Assembly (NCBI GenBank): GCA_023145975.1
Contig: JAGLCZ010000047.1
Coordinates: forward strand, 1 to 8,456
Direction: 5' to 3'
From: Candidatus Hydrogenedentota bacterium
GTDB lineage: Bacteria; Hydrogenedentota; Hydrogenedentia; Hydrogenedentales; CAITNO01
Length of the DNA: 8,456 nucleotides
Positions 6,488 through 8,456 of the stretch are shown piece by piece. A program made the position numbers and the translations under genes. Each line of letters opens with the position of its first letter. Positions within the stretch are counted from its first letter, which is position 1. The notes below the pieces were generated by a model. That model worked only from the letters and a program-made list of their open reading frames with translations, was not told the DNA's origin and made no database searches.

Positions 6488-7501
6488 ATGACGGAACTGA
6501 TGCTTACAGGGTTTGGCACGACACTCGGACGCACGAGCGAACGCTTTCAAGTGCGGCGCCGCGAACAGCCCCACACCGAATTCGCAGCGGAAGATGTATC
6601 CCATATTCTCATCAGCGGCAAGGGAATGTCCCTGTCTGCAGATGCACTCGCCTTTGCAGTGGAACAGGGCATTCCCATTACCTTGCTCTCCTTTTCCGGC
6701 AATCCCTATGCCCGACTTGCCACAACCAGGGAACTCGACAACGCATTGTTACGTCGCGAACAACTCTATGCCACGACTGACCCGAGGGGGGCAGCCATTG
6801 CCTGCGCCCTCATCCATGGAAAACTGCGCAATCAGGCAGCTACCCTTCGCTATTTCGCCAAATCCCGAAAAACAGCCGATCCGGAAACCTGGCAAATCCT
6901 GTGTGACGCAGCAAAGCGCATATTTTCTCTGGCACGGGATCTGAAAATCCAGGAGAACGGGGATATGGAACAAAAACGTACGGAAATCATGGCACTCGAA
7001 GCACAGGCAGCACGATACTATTGGCAGGCAGTGGCAGCACTGGTACCCGATGACCTCCACTTTAACGGACGGAAAAAAAAGGGGGCAGCCGACCCGTTGA
7101 ATACAGCAATCAACTATGGATACGGAATACTCTATTCACGGCTCTGGAATACGGTGGCACGGACCCGACTCGACCCCTACACCGGATTTTTACACACGCT
7201 GCAGGAAGGGAAACCGGCCCTTATTTTCGATTTGGTCGAGCCTTTCCGTTCCTGGATTGTGGACCGACCCCTCATTGCAAGTGTACTCAAAAAATGGCGC
7301 CCGCAATTCGACGAAGAGCACTTACTGGCACAGGATACCCGAAAAGTCATTGCAGCTCGCATTCTGGAACGCTTCAATCAACGCTTTCGATATCACAAAA
7401 AAATGACCCGTGCCAATGACATCATACTGGCACAGGTGCGGGAGGTTGCAGCGTTCCTGCAGCAGGAAGCCCCCCTTAAATCCTTCATAGCCCCCTGGTA
7501 G
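6488..7501 (+). CDS. cas1: Cas1, CRISPR integrase
   Basis: 337 aa, normal for Cas1. With Cas2 it integrates prespacers at the leader-repeat junction. The N-terminal beta domain shows the usual LMLTGFGTTLGR start and SHILISGKGMSLSADAL. The catalytic helical domain holds the metal ligands: E171 (ALEAQAARYYW), H236 (DPYTGFLH), and D248 and E251 (FDLVEPFR). DPLNTAINYGYGILYS (202-217) is also a standard Cas1 block. All key residues are present, so the enzyme should be active. ATG 6488 is chosen for AGGAGA at 6474-6479, 8 nt upstream; the frame extends upstream to a TTG at 6374, but that stretch crosses the inverted repeat and adds sequence foreign to the family. No reverse transcriptase is fused. 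It sits 131 bp after csm5 and 70 bp before cas2. Confidence 0.96.
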   Translation: MTELMLTGFGTTLGRTSERFQVRRREQPHTEFAAEDVSHILISGKGMSLSADALAFAVEQGIPITLLSFSGNPYARLATTRELDNALLRREQLYATTDPRGAAIACALIHGKLRNQAATLRYFAKSRKTADPETWQILCDAAKRIFSLARDLKIQENGDMEQKRTEIMALEAQAARYYWQAVAALVPDDLHFNGRKKKGAADPLNTAINYGYGILYSRLWNTVARTRLDPYTGFLHTLQEGKPALIFDLVEPFRSWIVDRPLIASVLKKWRPQFDEEHLLAQDTRKVIAARILERFNQRFRYHKKMTRANDIILAQVREVAAFLQQEAPLKSFIAPW

Positions 7502-7525
7502 CAATTAAAAAAACCGGTGGTGCCG

Positions 7526-7540
7526 CCTCCAATAGGGAGG
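7526..7540 (+). promoter_or_regulatory. Hairpin that can pair a strong Shine-Dalgarno with CCTCC upstream of cas2
   Basis: CCTCC (7526-7530) pairs perfectly with GGAGG (7536-7540) around the loop AATAG. The paired right arm is the core of GGGAGGGG (7535-7542), the strongest Shine-Dalgarno-like site in the cas1-cas2 gap. This site is 29 nt from the cas2 ATG, too far for direct use, but it stands before out-of-frame ATGs at 7543 and 7555. A role in damping cas2 translation is inference; the stem is only 5 bp. Confidence 0.35.
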
Positions 7541-7571
7541 GGATGAACGTACTTATGGAGAAGCACATTAC

Positions 7572-7898
7572 ATGCAGACTCTCGTTGTATTTGACATTGG
7601 TGATAATAAATTACGCACACGCATTGAAAACGCGTGTATGGACTGCGGCATGCAGCGCACACAATTCTCCCTGTTTCAAGGGGAACTTACTGCGACACGG
7701 CGAAAAAAACTTGCGAAAAAAGTGGAAAATCTGGTAAACGCACATACCGAAAAGGAAAGCAAAAAACAAATCCAACAGGCACTGCTCATCCACTTTTTCG
7801 CTCTCTGCAGCACCGATTTTAAGAATACTATCCAAATCAATCGTAGTGCCACCGGAACGGTACCCCCCATACGCCCCCCTGCCGTTGTCATTTTGTGA
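7572..7898 (+). CDS. cas2: Cas2, structural partner of Cas1 in spacer acquisition
   Basis: 108 aa, slightly longer than the usual ~90. Cas2 dimers bridge two Cas1 dimers in the integration complex. The ferredoxin-like fold is recognisable: first strand LVVFDIGDNKLRTRI with the conserved Asp at residue 8, then CGMQRTQFSLFQGEL, a basic helix (TATRRKKLAKKVENLV) and the IHFFALCSTDF strand. The C-terminal ~30 residues end PPAVVIL. ATG 7572 is the only reasonable start: no ATG, GTG or TTG lies between it and the in-frame TAG at 7533. Its Shine-Dalgarno is weak and distant (GGAG 7557-7560, 11 nt away), unlike the other cas genes. It follows cas1 by 70 bp and immediately precedes the CRISPR leader. 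Confidence 0.93.
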   Translation: MQTLVVFDIGDNKLRTRIENACMDCGMQRTQFSLFQGELTATRRKKLAKKVENLVNAHTEKESKKQIQQALLIHFFALCSTDFKNTIQINRSATGTVPPIRPPAVVIL

Positions 7899-7907
7899 CG
7901 TTTTTTT
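7887..7907 (+). terminator. Possible weak terminator at the cas2 stop
   Basis: GTCA (7887-7890) can pair with TGAC (7896-7899) around TTTTG, followed by a run of seven T (7901-7907). The T-run is good but the stem is only 4 bp (5 with a wobble pair), so termination would be inefficient at best. If real it would separate the cas transcript from the array, which has its own candidate promoter. Confidence 0.25.
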
Positions 7908-8076
7908 CGAAGCACTGCACTCGCTCAATAAACATGCTTTAATCTGCGAAAACGCTATCTCCTGTAATTGCAATATCTAAGATAAAATCACCCAAAAAAC
8001 TCAGTGCAAAAAATATCAAAATCAATTAAAGTAGGGGGAGAAAAAGGGCAATCTTCGAAATTATGCAGAATCGGAC

Positions 8077-8107
8077 TTGAAATTACCCCGTATCAATAAG
8101 TTATACT
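8077..8107 (+). promoter_or_regulatory. Candidate sigma-70-type promoter for the CRISPR array
   Basis: TTGAAA (8077-8082) and TATACT (8102-8107) each match the -35 and -10 consensus at 5 of 6 positions, with 19 bp between them, 2 bp longer than ideal. Transcription would start at about 8114, some 50 bp before the first repeat, reading into the array in the orientation whose repeat 3' end (ATAGAAAC) fits a type III crRNA 5' tag. Confidence 0.5.
8091..8103 (+). promoter_or_regulatory. Candidate IHF binding site in the leader
   Basis: TATCAATAAGTTA matches the IHF consensus WATCAA-N4-TTR at every position. It lies 60 bp upstream of repeat 1 and reaches into the -10 element of the candidate array promoter. 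IHF bends the leader for Cas1-Cas2 integration in several type I systems; a role here is inference, and the site is further from the repeat than in Escherichia coli type I-E. Confidence 0.4.
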
Positions 8108-8163
8108 GAACAACAGAGACGAAAGTTGAAGAGTAATAAAGTGGATACTTCGGCCATTTTACA

Positions 8164-8456
8164 GTTTACCCACCTGACCTTATGAAAAAGGGATAGAAAC
8201 ATCAATTGTTATTTCATTTTCCATTTTCTTTTCCTGTTTACCCACCTGACCTTATGAAAAAGGGATAGAAACATTGCCTCGTAGAGACATTTTTCCGTGG
8301 TCATAAAGTTTACCCACCTGACCTTATGAAAAAGGGATAGAAACAAAAAAGCTGTAAAGCGCGTTAAGGAAATTCGTGTATGTTTACCCACTTGACCTTA
8401 TGAAAAAGGGATAGAAACTTCCTGAATAATACTGACAACTGACTTGTTAGTCTCCA
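8164..8456 (+). CRISPR. CRISPR array, four 37-bp repeats, leader-proximal part
   Basis: Repeats are at 8164-8200, 8236-8272, 8308-8344 and 8382-8418. Each starts GTTTACCCAC and ends GGGATAGAAAC. The first three are identical; the fourth has T instead of C at repeat position 11 (8392). Spacers are 35 bp (8201-8235), 35 bp (8273-8307) and 37 bp (8345-8381). The 38 bp after repeat 4 (8419-8456) are either a fourth spacer cut by the window edge or flanking DNA after a degenerate last repeat. The repeat has only weak internal pairing (CCTT 15-18 with AAGG 25-28), so processing would rely on a Cas6 that recognises poorly structured RNA. The terminal ATAGAAAC would be the 8-nt 5' tag. Location beside cas2 and leader supports + strand transcription. 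Confidence 0.97.

Larger units (their letters stand above)
7899..8163 (+). other. CRISPR leader (AT-rich, non-coding)
   Basis: 265 bp between the cas2 stop and the first repeat, with no credible gene on either strand. It is clearly richer in A and T than the cas genes, with A-tracts around 7994-8044 and a purine-rich block (GTAGGGGGAGAAAAAGGG, 8031-8048). It holds a candidate promoter and an IHF consensus (listed separately). Position beside cas1-cas2 and next to the unmutated repeats identifies this as the leader end, where new spacers enter and from which the pre-crRNA is transcribed. Confidence 0.8.

Noticed and set aside
7543..7737. 64-codon frame starting after GGGAGGGG
   Set aside because: It is a shifted reading of cas2 with no family resemblance; only its start region is of interest, as possible translational control.
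7837..7851. Minus-strand sigma-54-like site inside cas2
   Set aside because: TGGCAC-N5-TTGA lacks the essential C of the -12 GC pair and points back through the cas2 coding region with no gene to serve.
8209..8391. Minus-strand frame with repeated LFHKVRWVN peptide
   Set aside because: It is a translation of the CRISPR repeats and spacers, not a gene.

Overview
The window carries a complete type III-A (Csm) CRISPR-Cas effector operon, an adaptation module and the leader-proximal part of its CRISPR array, all on the + strand. Gene order is: 3' end of a Fis-type enhancer-binding regulator (1-201), regulatory gap (202-377), cas10/csm1 (378-2867), csm2 (2864-3280), csm3 (3299-4096), csm4 (4096-5091), csm5 (5088-6356), a gap with a perfect 12-bp inverted repeat, cas1 (6488-7501), cas2 (7572-7898), an AT-rich leader (7899-8163) and four 37-bp repeats (8164-8418) running to the window edge.

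The organism is a bacterium with strong AGGAGG-type Shine-Dalgarno sites, genes of moderate GC and, by inference, sigma-54 (RpoN) regulation. This fits a Gram-negative or deep-branching lineage. I cannot name the phylum from the sequence.

The effector genes are tightly coupled: start/stop overlaps of 4, 1 and 4 bp and one 18-bp gap, each with a good ribosome binding site. This implies one mRNA encoding the Csm complex. Cas10 keeps the HD nuclease motif and the GGDD cyclase motif, and Csm3 keeps the Asp that cuts target RNA. The complex should therefore be able to cut target RNA, cut ssDNA and make cyclic oligoadenylate. No cas6 (crRNA maturation) and no csm6 or other CARF effector lies in the window, so these must be supplied from elsewhere.

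The most unusual observation is upstream of cas10. A textbook sigma-54 promoter (TGGCACG-N4-TTGCT, 331-346) is placed so that its predicted start (~357) lies 21 nt before the cas10 ATG and just ahead of its AGGAGG. The gene directly upstream ends in the Fis-type helix-turn-helix typical of sigma-54 enhancer-binding proteins. About 150 bp upstream of the start lie two perfect GGTTAAC copies, 21 bp apart, with an imperfect copy between, where an enhancer would be expected. Together these suggest a type III-A CRISPR operon under sigma-54/activator control, probably by its neighbour and possibly in response to a signal.

The cas1-cas2 module sits next to the array. It is separated from csm5 by 131 bp holding the inverted repeat and may be expressed separately. 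The leader has a plausible sigma-70-type promoter overlapped by a perfect IHF consensus, and the fourth repeat carries a substitution.
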